Assembly (NCBI GenBank): GCA_001443005.1
Contig: LEKQ01000001.1
Coordinates: 1-64,000 of the forward strand
Length of the DNA stretch: 64,000 nt
Direction: 5' to 3'
DNA from: a bacterium GBS-1
GTDB lineage: Bacteria; Synergistota; GBS-1
Both the position numbers and the translations under genes were made by a program. Shown one piece after another: positions 55,683 to 63,751 of the stretch (position 1 is the stretch's first letter; each line of letters opens with the position of its first letter). The notes under the pieces were generated by a model that saw only the letters and a program-made list of their open reading frames with translations, was not told the DNA's origin and did not search any database.

Positions 55683-56092
55683 TAGAGATACTTGATCACA
55701 CTGCTGATATCGGCATAAGGGTTAGAACAAAGAGCTTAGAGGAACTTTTCAAGGAAGCGGCCCTTGGGTTAGTTAAGATAATGTTTTCCTTCAAAAGAGA
55801 CCTCTTTCCGGTGGAGGAGAGGGTCACTATCACTATCGAGGCAGAGGATGTGGAAGAGCTTCTCGTGACCTGGTTAAATGAGATCCTATATTTATTTGAA
55901 AGCAGAGAGCTAGCCTTTAAAGATATAAACTTTATGGAACTTAAACTTCATTATCTTAAGGCTGAGCTCGACTGCTTTAAGGTAAAAAACGATGAGGTAT
56001 CCTGCTATATTAAAGCTGCAACTTATCACGGTTTAAGTGTGAAGAAAGATGAAGCTGGATTTTATGAAGCTACTATCATATTTGATATATGA
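55679..56092 (+). CDS. Archease
   Basis: The true start is the ATG at 55679 (ATGA over the surE stop; CAGGGAGTGG upstream), giving 137 residues that begin MIEILDHTADIGIRVRTKSL. The conserved His/Asp in DHTADIG, LVTWLNEILYLFESRE, the central AELDCF and the closing TYHGLSVKKDEAG are archease hallmarks. Archease speeds guanylation and turnover of the RtcB RNA ligase. No rtcB is in this window. Confidence 0.93.
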   Translation: MIEILDHTADIGIRVRTKSLEELFKEAALGLVKIMFSFKRDLFPVEERVTITIEAEDVEELLVTWLNEILYLFESRELAFKDINFMELKLHYLKAELDCFKVKNDEVSCYIKAATYHGLSVKKDEAGFYEATIIFDI

Positions 56093-56105
56093 GGGGGTGT
56101 AGAGG

Positions 56106-56900
56106 TTGGAGCCTAAGGCTGACATAGGGGTATTTGGTGGTACTGGTTTCTATGAGCTCATGAAAGAATATGAGGAGGTTAAGGTCGAAACTCCCTATGG
56201 GTCTCCGAGTGACAAGATAGCCATTGGTGAGATCAGCGGTAAAAGAGTAGCTTTTCTTCCAAGGCATGGTAAAGATCATCGCTATCCTCCTCACATGATT
56301 CCCTACAGAGCTAACCTTTATGCTTTTAAGAAATTAGGAGTCAAGAGGATAATAGCTCCGTGTGCGGCTGGTAGTCTTCAAAAGCATGTTAAGCCTGGAG
56401 ATTTTGTCGTGTGCGACCAGCTTGTTAATAGAACATTTAGACGAATAGATACCTTCTATGATGGTCCCATCGTAACTCATGTTAGCTTTGCTGATCCTTA
56501 TTGTCCTGAGCTAAGGAAGATTGCCATAGATGTCATAAAGGAGCTTGGCATTCCGCTTCATGACAGGGGAACGGTAGTTGTTATAGAGGGTCCGAGATTT
56601 TCAACGCGGGCAGAAAGTAGATGGTACACACAAATGGGATGGGAAGTCATAAACATGACGCAATATCCCGAAGCGATCTTAGCGAGGGAACTCGAGATGT
56701 GCTACGTCAATATATCTTTGATAACTGACTACGATGTTGGTATAGAGGGGGAAGTTCCTCCTGTAACAGCTGAAGAGGTAATGAAGATATTTAAGGAAAA
56801 CGTAGACAAAGCTAAAAAGGTTGTTCTAAAGATGATAGAGCGCATGCCCCTTGAGAGAGGATGCAAGTGTGGTGAGGCATTAAAATATGCTAGAGTTTAA
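56106..56900 (+). CDS. mtnP: S-methyl-5'-thioadenosine phosphorylase
   Basis: This enzyme splits methylthioadenosine, a by-product of polyamine synthesis and radical SAM reactions, into adenine and methylthioribose 1-phosphate, the substrate of MtnA (32952). The 264 residues show IGVFGGTGFYEL, LPRHGKDHRYPPHMIPYRAN, VIEGPRFSTRAES and the MTAP-type INMTQYPEAILARELEMCY, followed by TDYDVGI. The start is TTG with AGGGGGTG upstream. It overlaps the sirtuin gene by 14 bases. Confidence 0.95.
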   Translation: MEPKADIGVFGGTGFYELMKEYEEVKVETPYGSPSDKIAIGEISGKRVAFLPRHGKDHRYPPHMIPYRANLYAFKKLGVKRIIAPCAAGSLQKHVKPGDFVVCDQLVNRTFRRIDTFYDGPIVTHVSFADPYCPELRKIAIDVIKELGIPLHDRGTVVVIEGPRFSTRAESRWYTQMGWEVINMTQYPEAILARELEMCYVNISLITDYDVGIEGEVPPVTAEEVMKIFKENVDKAKKVVLKMIERMPLERGCKCGEALKYARV

Positions 56901-57654
56901 AGAAAGGATAAAAAACTTTGCTGAGATCTTAATTAAAAAGAAGCCTGCAGTGGTTTTCACGGGAGCTGGGATGTCTACGGCGTCAGGTATTCCCGACTTT
57001 AGAAGCAGAGATGGAATTTGGAGCAAAGTTGATCCTTTTAAGGTGGCATCCATAGATGCCTTAAGAAGAGATCCAGCCGCTTTCTACAAGTTCTATAAGG
57101 AGAGACTTGTAACCCTCACCAGGGCTCAGCCCAATGAAGGACATAAGATACTTGGTAAACTTGAGAAAGCAGGCTTGGTCCAAGCAGTCATAACCCAAAA
57201 TATAGATGGGCTGCATCAGAAAGGTGGTTCTTCTAAAGTCATAGAACTTCATGGGAACATGAGATACGCCCATTGTATGAAGTGCAATAAGGTAATTTCG
57301 TCTGATGAGCTTCTGAGAATTCTTGAGAAAGAGGACATTCCTTACTGTAGCTGCGGTGGCATATATAAAATAGATGTAGTGCTATTCGGTGAGCTTCTCC
57401 CTGAATCAGCGCTGTATGAAGCGTCTAAACTTATTCTCGGTGGATACTTATGGATCATTCTCGGCTCCTCTCTCCAGGTTATGCCTGCTGCTAATTTCCC
57501 ATACCAGGCGTATCTCAATGGTAGCCCCATAGTTATAGTAAATAGGGACCCCACCTATCTTGATGTCCATGCCGAGATAATCTTTCGAGAGGATATAGTC
57601 GAAGTCTTAAAAGCTTTGGAGGAAGAGCTCTATGCGCAAGGTTATCTCTCGTGA
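56887..57654 (+). CDS. cobB: Sir2-family NAD-dependent protein deacylase
   Basis: This 255-residue sirtuin has FTGAGMSTASGIPDFRS, TQNIDGLHQKGG (NAD site), the catalytic His in ELHGN, and a zinc site formed by CMKC and CSC(GG). The LGSSLQVMPAANFPY and NRDPT motifs close the fold. It removes acyl groups from lysines, including acetyl-CoA synthetase in other bacteria. The gene overlaps moeA by 23 bases. Confidence 0.94.
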   Translation: MLEFKERIKNFAEILIKKKPAVVFTGAGMSTASGIPDFRSRDGIWSKVDPFKVASIDALRRDPAAFYKFYKERLVTLTRAQPNEGHKILGKLEKAGLVQAVITQNIDGLHQKGGSSKVIELHGNMRYAHCMKCNKVISSDELLRILEKEDIPYCSCGGIYKIDVVLFGELLPESALYEASKLILGGYLWIILGSSLQVMPAANFPYQAYLNGSPIVIVNRDPTYLDVHAEIIFREDIVEVLKALEEELYAQGYLS

Positions 57655-58828
57655 AAAAGCTATAAAGATCATGAGTGAAGCTGGAAAACCACCTTTAAGA
57701 AGCAAGATCCTCTCTTTAAGTGAAGCGTTGGGGAAGAGATCTGCCTCTAACCTTAAAGCTCCCTTTGACCTTCCTCCCCTGTCCCGTTCCACACGTGATG
57801 GTTATGCTGTAAATCATCGTGATCTTAAGGGCGTTTCAGAAGGGATGCCAGCTTACCTTAACCTTATAGGAGAGATAAGGGTTGGAGAGCTACCCAACAT
57901 TTCTATTTCATTGGGTGAGGCAGTAAGAGTTTTCACGGGGTCGTACTTGCCTCAAGGAGCTGATGCTGTAGTTATGAATGAGTTTGTGGAAGAATCCCAA
58001 GGAGTTATAGAGGTTTACAGATCTGTAGCAGCAGGGGAGAATGTACTTGCTAAGGGAGAAGATTGGCCTCAAGGATCCACCATATTAGATTATGGGGAGA
58101 GGATCAATTTAGGAAAGGTTGGACTCCTTGCAGCCTATGGTTTTGATAAGGTTGAAGTAATCGAACTAAGGGTCGGAATAGCCTCTACGGGTGATGAGGT
58201 GGTTTCTCCTGGCAACGAACTCCCAGCAGGTAAGATATACGATATTAACTCCTATACTCTGTACTCTTTGCTGAAGAACTGGGGGGCTGAACCCTGGATC
58301 TACGGCGTTGTTTCTGATAACCTGGACAAGCTTGTAGAAGTTCTTGACCTTCTTTTGGATAAAAGCGATGTTGTCGTTTTATCGGGTGGAAGCTCAATAG
58401 GAGTCAGGGATTACACTAGGGAGCTCTTTCGAAAACTAAAAGGGGACCTCTTGATTGAGGGATTAAATATATCCCCTGGAAAACCCACGGTGGCAGGATG
58501 GATAAGAGGTAAGCCTGTTTTCGGTTTGCCTGGTCACCCTATATCGAGCATAGTTTCCGCCAGAGTTTTTATGATACCTGCGCTTGAATCTATGCTGGGA
58601 GTGGCAAATCAGGAGGAGCCCTTCTTTATTAGAATAGGTACTAACCTTCCATCAGTATTAGGCGTTGAAGAGTTTATCTGTGCTTGCCTAGGGGATAAAT
58701 GCATCCTTCCAATATGGGGAAAGTCTGGAGCGATAAGCAGGGTAGCGAGGGGTAACTTCCTAATAAGAGTTCCAGAAGATGTGGAAGGATACAGAGAAGG
58801 AGAGGTGGTGGAGGTCTGGAGTATTTAA
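57632..58828 (+). CDS. moeA: Molybdopterin molybdenumtransferase MoeA
   Basis: MoeA inserts molybdate (or tungstate) into adenylated molybdopterin. The 398 residues keep SRSTRDGYAVNH, FTGSYLPQGADAVV, AGENVLAKGEDW, ASTGDEV, YDINSYTLYS, LSGGSSIGVRDYT and GLPGHPIS. The ATG lies inside cobB. The last codons overlap the next gene, which is a second MoeA paralogue. Confidence 0.94.
   Translation: MRKVISREKAIKIMSEAGKPPLRSKILSLSEALGKRSASNLKAPFDLPPLSRSTRDGYAVNHRDLKGVSEGMPAYLNLIGEIRVGELPNISISLGEAVRVFTGSYLPQGADAVVMNEFVEESQGVIEVYRSVAAGENVLAKGEDWPQGSTILDYGERINLGKVGLLAAYGFDKVEVIELRVGIASTGDEVVSPGNELPAGKIYDINSYTLYSLLKNWGAEPWIYGVVSDNLDKLVEVLDLLLDKSDVVVLSGGSSIGVRDYTRELFRKLKGDLLIEGLNISPGKPTVAGWIRGKPVFGLPGHPISSIVSARVFMIPALESMLGVANQEEPFFIRIGTNLPSVLGVEEFICACLGDKCILPIWGKSGAISRVARGNFLIRVPEDVEGYREGEVVEVWSI
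58798..58818 (+). promoter_or_regulatory. Ribosome binding site and apparent CTG start of the second moeA
   Basis: AGGAGAGG (58798-58805) and GGTGGAGG (58807-58814) precede CTG at 58816-58818, within the 3' end of the first moeA. The reading frame is open from 58756, but between 58756 and 58912 it has no ATG, GTG or TTG. Confidence 0.55.
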
Positions 58829-60690
58829 GGGGAGTACTTCCAAGGGATGATGCCCTAAATTTATGGCTTTCTGAGTTAAACATCTCTCCTTTAGGTGAGG
58901 AAAAGGTTTCATTGATTGATGCAGTAGGTAGGGTTACTTCCCGCCCCATATTTGCCACAATTTCCTCCCCTTCAGTTAAGGTCTCAGGGATGGATGGCTT
59001 CGCCTTGAGATCTTCCCAGACGAATGGGGCCACGGAAGTCAACCCGATAAGCCTGGATGACTATATGCCTGTAAACACAGGTTTTCCTGTTCCCGACAAG
59101 TACGATGCAGTCCTTCTTAAGGAAGAAGCCCTGTTTGATGGAAATAAGTTGAAACTTTTAAGAAGTATTAGAGCAGGGGAAAATATTAGATTCCCAGGAG
59201 AGAATTTTTCCCAAGGAGAGCTTCTCCTCGAATCCTCCAGACGTATAGGCTTTCAGGAGGTTCAGTTGCTTGCTGCTTCGGGAATTAGTGAAGTCTGGGT
59301 ATGGAAAAAACCAAAGATTTGTTTCATTCCCGTTGGAGACGAACTTGCAGCTTTGGGAGAAAATCTAAAAGGCAAGCTAGCTTATGAGAGTAATTCTTTC
59401 ATGTTGAAAGCCCTCGTCGAAGATTGGGGAGGAGAGGTAATCATACACAAGATATTACCTGATAACTTCGAGATTGTCTTAGAAGCCCTACTTGAGGAGA
59501 TAGAAAAAAATGATTTAGTCATAATAGGTGCGGGGTCTTCCAAAGGAAATAGAGATTTTACAGCAGATGTCATATCTAAGGTAGGAAAGGTCATAGTTGA
59601 TGGCATAGCTTGTAGACCTGGTAAGCCCTTAATACTTGGTAAGGTTAAAGGTAAGCCGGTTATTGGGCTTCCAGGTTATCCTGTTTCCGCGTGGGTTGGG
59701 TTGTACTTCTTCGTTAATCCGCTTATAGCAGCCTTCTTAAAGACTGCTCCTAGAGAGTTGGACAGGATGAAGATGTATCTGTCAAAGGGAATAGTGTCCG
59801 TTCAAGGCATAGAGGAAATCATAAGGGTAAGAGTCGGTAAAGTTTCTGGAAGATGGGTTGCAGTTAGTCTTCCGCGAGGGGCTGGGAACATATCATCCTT
59901 GGGAAAAGCTGATGGCTTCATTCTAGTTCCTCGAGAAGTTATTGAAATAGAAAGAGGAAGCGAAGTAGAGGTGCATCTTTTTAGGGAAAAGAGCGAGTTA
60001 GAGGGAACGCTACTTTTCATAGGAAGTCATGATCTACTTCTTGACCTCATCGCAGATGAGATAAGAAAAGGTTTTCCGAGGTTTAGGTTTGTTTCAGCCC
60101 ATGTGGGTAGCTTAGGAGGACTGTTTGCATTGAAGAATAGAGAGGCTCATCTTTCTGGAATTCACCTCTTCGACGAGGTGACGGAATCTTATAACACTCC
60201 ATTCATAGAAAAGCACTTAACTGGCGAAAATGTAGAAGTGTTGAAGTTCGTTTATAGAGAGCAGGGGCTGATGGTTAGGCCCGGTAACCCTAAGAAGATA
60301 AGAGGATTATCAGACCTTAGAAGGGAGGACATTCTGTTTGTAAATAGGCAGAGAGGCTCAGGAACAAGAATCCTCTTAGATTATCTCCTTAGAAAAGAGG
60401 GCATATCACCATCCGAGATCAGAGGTTACGATGATGAGGAGTTCACACACCTAGGAGTTGCTATGAGGATCGCATCAGGAAACGCTGACGTAGGAATGGG
60501 GATATACGCTGCTGCCAAGATAATGGGCTTAGATTTTATCCCGTTATTCGAAGAGGAATATGATTTAGTTACCCTTAAAGAATATATCGATTTACCTCAG
60601 TTCAAAGCTATATGCCAAATTTTGGATAGCCCCTCCTTTAAAGAGAGAGCCCTATCCTTAGGAGGATATAAATGGGCGAGGAAAAGTTAA
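58816..60690 (+). CDS. MoeA paralogue fused to a PBP-like domain
   Basis: Family similarity begins at codon 58816 (LEYLRGVLPRDDALNLWLSE), the normal MoeA N terminus, so I place the start at CTG 58816, giving 624 residues. The first standard start (TTG 58912) would remove 32 conserved residues. The MoeA part (about 1-410) has SGMDGFALRS, AGENIRFPGENF, GSSKGNRDF and GLPGYPVSAW. The C-terminal 210 residues form a PBP_like substrate-binding domain (GSHDLLLDLIADEI, RQRGSGTRILLDYLL, ADVGMGIYAAAK). The fusion may sense molybdate or tungstate, or choose between them; this is inferred. It overlaps moaA by 19 bases. Confidence 0.88.
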   Translation: MEYLRGVLPRDDALNLWLSELNISPLGEEKVSLIDAVGRVTSRPIFATISSPSVKVSGMDGFALRSSQTNGATEVNPISLDDYMPVNTGFPVPDKYDAVLLKEEALFDGNKLKLLRSIRAGENIRFPGENFSQGELLLESSRRIGFQEVQLLAASGISEVWVWKKPKICFIPVGDELAALGENLKGKLAYESNSFMLKALVEDWGGEVIIHKILPDNFEIVLEALLEEIEKNDLVIIGAGSSKGNRDFTADVISKVGKVIVDGIACRPGKPLILGKVKGKPVIGLPGYPVSAWVGLYFFVNPLIAAFLKTAPRELDRMKMYLSKGIVSVQGIEEIIRVRVGKVSGRWVAVSLPRGAGNISSLGKADGFILVPREVIEIERGSEVEVHLFREKSELEGTLLFIGSHDLLLDLIADEIRKGFPRFRFVSAHVGSLGGLFALKNREAHLSGIHLFDEVTESYNTPFIEKHLTGENVEVLKFVYREQGLMVRPGNPKKIRGLSDLRREDILFVNRQRGSGTRILLDYLLRKEGISPSEIRGYDDEEFTHLGVAMRIASGNADVGMGIYAAAKIMGLDFIPLFEEEYDLVTLKEYIDLPQFKAICQILDSPSFKERALSLGGYKWARKS

Positions 60691-61649
60691 AGGATAGTTT
60701 CGGAAGGGTCATAAACTATCTTAGGGTTTCCGTAACAGATAGGTGCAACTTAAGATGTAGGTACTGTATGCCGGAGAGGGGTATTGAGCTTATTCCTCAC
60801 TCGGAAATACTTAGATATGAAGAGATACTTAGAGTGCTTGGGATCTTTAGCTACCTTGGGCTCGAAAGAGTTAGATTTACCGGCGGAGAACCTTTGGTAA
60901 GAGATGGGTTCGTCAATTTTTTAAAGGATGTGAAGAAAAGCTTCCCACGCCTTCTTATCTCTCTAACTACTAATGGTATACTATTAACCAAATATAGCAA
61001 TGAGCTTAAGAGTTTAGGTTTGGATTCCTTAAACGTGAGCCTGGATACCCTTGATCCAGATAAATATAGGTACATAACTCGTCTAGGAGATATAAATGAT
61101 GTTTGGGAAGGAGTAAAACGCTTTCTAAACGAGGAGCTACTCGTAAAAATCAACGTTGTAGCTATAAGGGGTTTCAACGATGATGAAATCTTGGACTTCG
61201 TTAACCTAACCAAGAAAATGAGATTAATAGTGAGATTTATCGAGTTCATGCCCATAACAAAAAGCACATGGAAGAAGGAAGATTTTCTATCAGCAGATGA
61301 GATAAAGCAAGTCATAGAAAGGAAATATTCTTTGACGCCTCTTGGCCATAGAATTGGATATGGACCAGCTACCTATTTTAAACTCCCATGGGGAGGAGTA
61401 ATAGGACTTATAGGAGCTATAAGTCATCACTTCTGTGATAGGTGTAACAGAATAAGGTTAACAGCTAATGGTAGGTTAAGAACCTGCTTGTTTGGAGAAA
61501 AGGAAATAGATCTTAAGGAAGCCATGAGAAGGGGAGCAGACGATAAAGAGCTAATTACGCTGATTAAAGAGGCCATAAGTCTTAAACCTCTTGGATGGTT
61601 TACACTGGAGCGATGGGGTGACGGGTTCATGTCAAAGATAGGAGGGTGA
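60672..61649 (+). CDS. moaA: GTP 3',8-cyclase MoaA
   Basis: This radical-SAM enzyme begins molybdopterin synthesis from GTP. The 325 residues have the N-terminal cluster motif CNLRCRYCMP (Cys25, Cys29, Cys32), FTGGEPLVR, the C-terminal cluster cysteines in CDRCNRIRLTANGRLRTC, and end in the essential Gly-Gly. The ATG lies inside the upstream gene. Confidence 0.96.
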   Translation: MGEEKLKDSFGRVINYLRVSVTDRCNLRCRYCMPERGIELIPHSEILRYEEILRVLGIFSYLGLERVRFTGGEPLVRDGFVNFLKDVKKSFPRLLISLTTNGILLTKYSNELKSLGLDSLNVSLDTLDPDKYRYITRLGDINDVWEGVKRFLNEELLVKINVVAIRGFNDDEILDFVNLTKKMRLIVRFIEFMPITKSTWKKEDFLSADEIKQVIERKYSLTPLGHRIGYGPATYFKLPWGGVIGLIGAISHHFCDRCNRIRLTANGRLRTCLFGEKEIDLKEAMRRGADDKELITLIKEAISLKPLGWFTLERWGDGFMSKIGG

Positions 61650-61654
61650 TTTCC

Positions 61655-62101
61655 TTGGCTAATATGATAGATGTTTCCAATAAGGATCTGACAGAAAGAG
61701 AAGCTTTGGCTTACGGTAAGGTGATCTTGGGAGAGAGGGTTTACTCCGCCTTAATTCAAGGGAACTTACCTAAGGGAGATCCCCGAGAGACTGCGCGCAT
61801 TGCTGGCATACTGGGAGCGAAGAAGGTACCAGAGCTCATACCTCTTTGTCATCCTATAATTTTAGACCACATATCCTTAGATTTTGAGCTACTTCCAAAA
61901 GAGTTCGGAATTAAGATAATGGCTAAGGCTAAGGCAAAAGAAAGGACTGGGGTGGAGATGGAGGCTTTAACAGCAGTAGCCATAGCTGCCTTAACTATTT
62001 ACGATATGTGTAAGGGTGTAGATATGGGGATAATTATAAAGGAGATATGCCTGCTAGCCAAAAGAGGGGGTAAAAGCGGTGAGTATTATAGGGAAGGGTA
62101 A
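61655..62101 (+). CDS. moaC: Cyclic pyranopterin monophosphate synthase MoaC
   Basis: MoaC completes cyclic pyranopterin monophosphate with MoaA. From the TTG at 61655, spaced well from GGAGGG at 61641-61646, the protein has 148 residues and begins MANMIDVSNKD; a GTG at 61646 would abut the ribosome site. The motifs ELIPLCHPI, ERTGVEMEALTAV and YDMCKGVDM are complete. It overlaps the next gene by 23 bases. Confidence 0.95.
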   Translation: MANMIDVSNKDLTEREALAYGKVILGERVYSALIQGNLPKGDPRETARIAGILGAKKVPELIPLCHPIILDHISLDFELLPKEFGIKIMAKAKAKERTGVEMEALTAVAIAALTIYDMCKGVDMGIIIKEICLLAKRGGKSGEYYREG

Positions 62102-62951
62102 AGTTCTATCTGTTAATGTTAATTCCTACCGTTCTTCAAGGAAAATGCCTGCCCTTGAAGCCAACTTTCTGAAAGGAGATGAGTTGTTGGTCTTCCCTAT
62201 AGAGTTTATTCCTCAAGAGTTTCCTTTCCCTTCAGAGTTTAAAAGCTTTTTTGAGGATTTAACCATCAAAGGTATAACAGCTGTTGAGGTGGGTGATTTT
62301 TTGAAGATTGGAGAGGTTGTAAGTAGAGTGAAATCAACAGGTGATAGAGAAGCTAGCTTACCTAAAGATCGTTCTTCACTTGTGAAGATATACGGATGGA
62401 AGTGCGAGGTCGTTAAGGATGGTAAGATAAAGATAGGAGATAAGGTTATGAGATTCCTACCTATAAAGGTAGGTATAATTATAGCGAGTGATAAAGGAGC
62501 ACGGGGAGAAAGGGAGGACTTAAGCGGTAAAGTTATAGAGGAGAAGATCTTAGAAATAGGAGGAGAGATTAAAAGGTACATTATCATTCCAGATGAGATT
62601 GATTTGATAGCTGAGAAGATAAGAGAGTTTGCTTCTGACGGATGCGATATAATCTTCACGAGTGGGGGAACTGGCTGGAGCAAGAGAGATGTGACACCAG
62701 AAGCAACTTTAAGGGTTATTGAGAGAGGGGTTCCAGGGTTACCCGAGATAATGAGGCTTGAAGGGTATAAGTTCACACCTGAGGCTGTTTTGTCTCGAGG
62801 GGTTGCTGGTATATTAGGGGAGACCCTTGTAGTTAACTTGCCTGGTAGCCCAAAAGGGGTTAGAGAGAGTTTAGATATAATTTTACCTGTTCTTGCACAT
62901 GGAATTAATATCTTAAAAGGATGGGAGAAAGAATGTGGGAGAATTCGATAA
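62079..62951 (+). CDS. MOSC-like domain fused to molybdopterin adenylyltransferase (MogA/MoaB)
   Basis: The first 125 residues look like a MOSC sulfur-carrier domain (GKGKVLSVNVNSYRSSRKMP, DLTIKGITAVEVGDFLKIGE, GWKCEVVKDGKIKIGDKVM). The usual G-x-x-C-H cysteine motif is not visible, and the H...R segment is missing, so it may be non-catalytic. Residues about 128-290 are a full MogA domain with VGIIIASDKGARGEREDLSG, FTSGGTGWSKRDVTPEA and VVNLPGSPKGVRESLD, which adenylates molybdopterin before MoeA acts. The GTG start follows AGGGGG. Confidence 0.86.
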   Translation: MSIIGKGKVLSVNVNSYRSSRKMPALEANFLKGDELLVFPIEFIPQEFPFPSEFKSFFEDLTIKGITAVEVGDFLKIGEVVSRVKSTGDREASLPKDRSSLVKIYGWKCEVVKDGKIKIGDKVMRFLPIKVGIIIASDKGARGEREDLSGKVIEEKILEIGGEIKRYIIIPDEIDLIAEKIREFASDGCDIIFTSGGTGWSKRDVTPEATLRVIERGVPGLPEIMRLEGYKFTPEAVLSRGVAGILGETLVVNLPGSPKGVRESLDIILPVLAHGINILKGWEKECGRIR

Positions 62952-63751
62952 AATTGGTTGTAGTTGACTTGGATGGGACACTTCTTTCACGAGATGGAAT
63001 CCTTGAACCTCAGGTAGTAGGGGAGTTTAGAAAATTAAGAGAGTTGGGTATAAGATCTATTGTAGCTACGGGAAGGTTAACTATGGCAGCACGTGAGTTT
63101 GCAAAGAGCATAGGTAGTGATCTTCCAATAATAGCATGCAACGGGGCTTTAATAGAAAGTATTGATGGCCGTATTCTTTATACCACACCGCTTAAGAAAG
63201 AGGTCTTGGTAGACGTGCTAAACGTTTTGAAGTTAGTACCTGGTTTTCACCCTCACTTCTTCACACCTTACAAGATGCTAGCCCTTAGGATGAGCGAAGT
63301 TTTAAGATTCTATATGAATTATGTCAAGGAAGAAGTTATGGTGGCCAGAAGTTTGGAAGAAATTTTTAAGGAAAGGCTGATCCTTAAAGTTCTTCTCTTG
63401 GCTGAAACGTCTAGACTTGTAGATAGATTCTTACCCTTTATAAAGAACTTCTTGAAGGGGAAAGCTCATGTAGCCAGATCTTTCCCCACCTACGTTGAGA
63501 TAGTAGATCCCAAGGCTAACAAAGGCAATGCCCTGGAAAGACTTCTTACGATGTTAGGATACGATCTTAAAAGCGTATTAGCTTTTGGAGACAGCGAAAA
63601 CGACATTGAGATCTTCAAAAAAGTGGGTTTTTCTGTAGCTGTGTCTAATGCTGATCCTTCACTAAAAAAGCATGCTACTTACGTTTCTCGCGCCTCCTTT
63701 GGTGATGGTGTAATAGAAGGTCTAAAGCTATTCTTAGGGCAATGCAGTTAG
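62933..63751 (+). CDS. Cof-type HAD-IIB phosphatase
   Basis: The protein has about 272 residues from the ATG at 62933 (GGGAG upstream); an ATG at 62921 is also in frame. It has the HAD nucleophile motif VVVDLDGTLLSRDG, motif II IVATGR, a C2-type cap (about 85-190), and the motif III/IV segment KGNALERLL with AFGDSENDIEIFKKVGFSVA. Related enzymes hydrolyse sugar phosphates, FMN or pyridoxal phosphate; the substrate is unknown. Its 3' end overlaps rapZ by 10 bases. Confidence 0.9.
   Translation: MWENSIKLVVVDLDGTLLSRDGILEPQVVGEFRKLRELGIRSIVATGRLTMAAREFAKSIGSDLPIIACNGALIESIDGRILYTTPLKKEVLVDVLNVLKLVPGFHPHFFTPYKMLALRMSEVLRFYMNYVKEEVMVARSLEEIFKERLILKVLLLAETSRLVDRFLPFIKNFLKGKAHVARSFPTYVEIVDPKANKGNALERLLTMLGYDLKSVLAFGDSENDIEIFKKVGFSVAVSNADPSLKKHATYVSRASFGDGVIEGLKLFLGQCS

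Noticed and set aside
58753-58914. Frameshift between the two moeA genes as a cause of the missing start
   Set aside because: Both genes are complete in their own frames, the first has a normal C terminus and stop, and a ribosome site precedes CTG 58816. A non-standard start is simpler.
62213-62776. Minus-strand open frame of 187 codons
   Set aside because: Fully antisense to the MOSC-MogA gene, with Ser/Pro/Leu-rich composition typical of reversed coding sequence.
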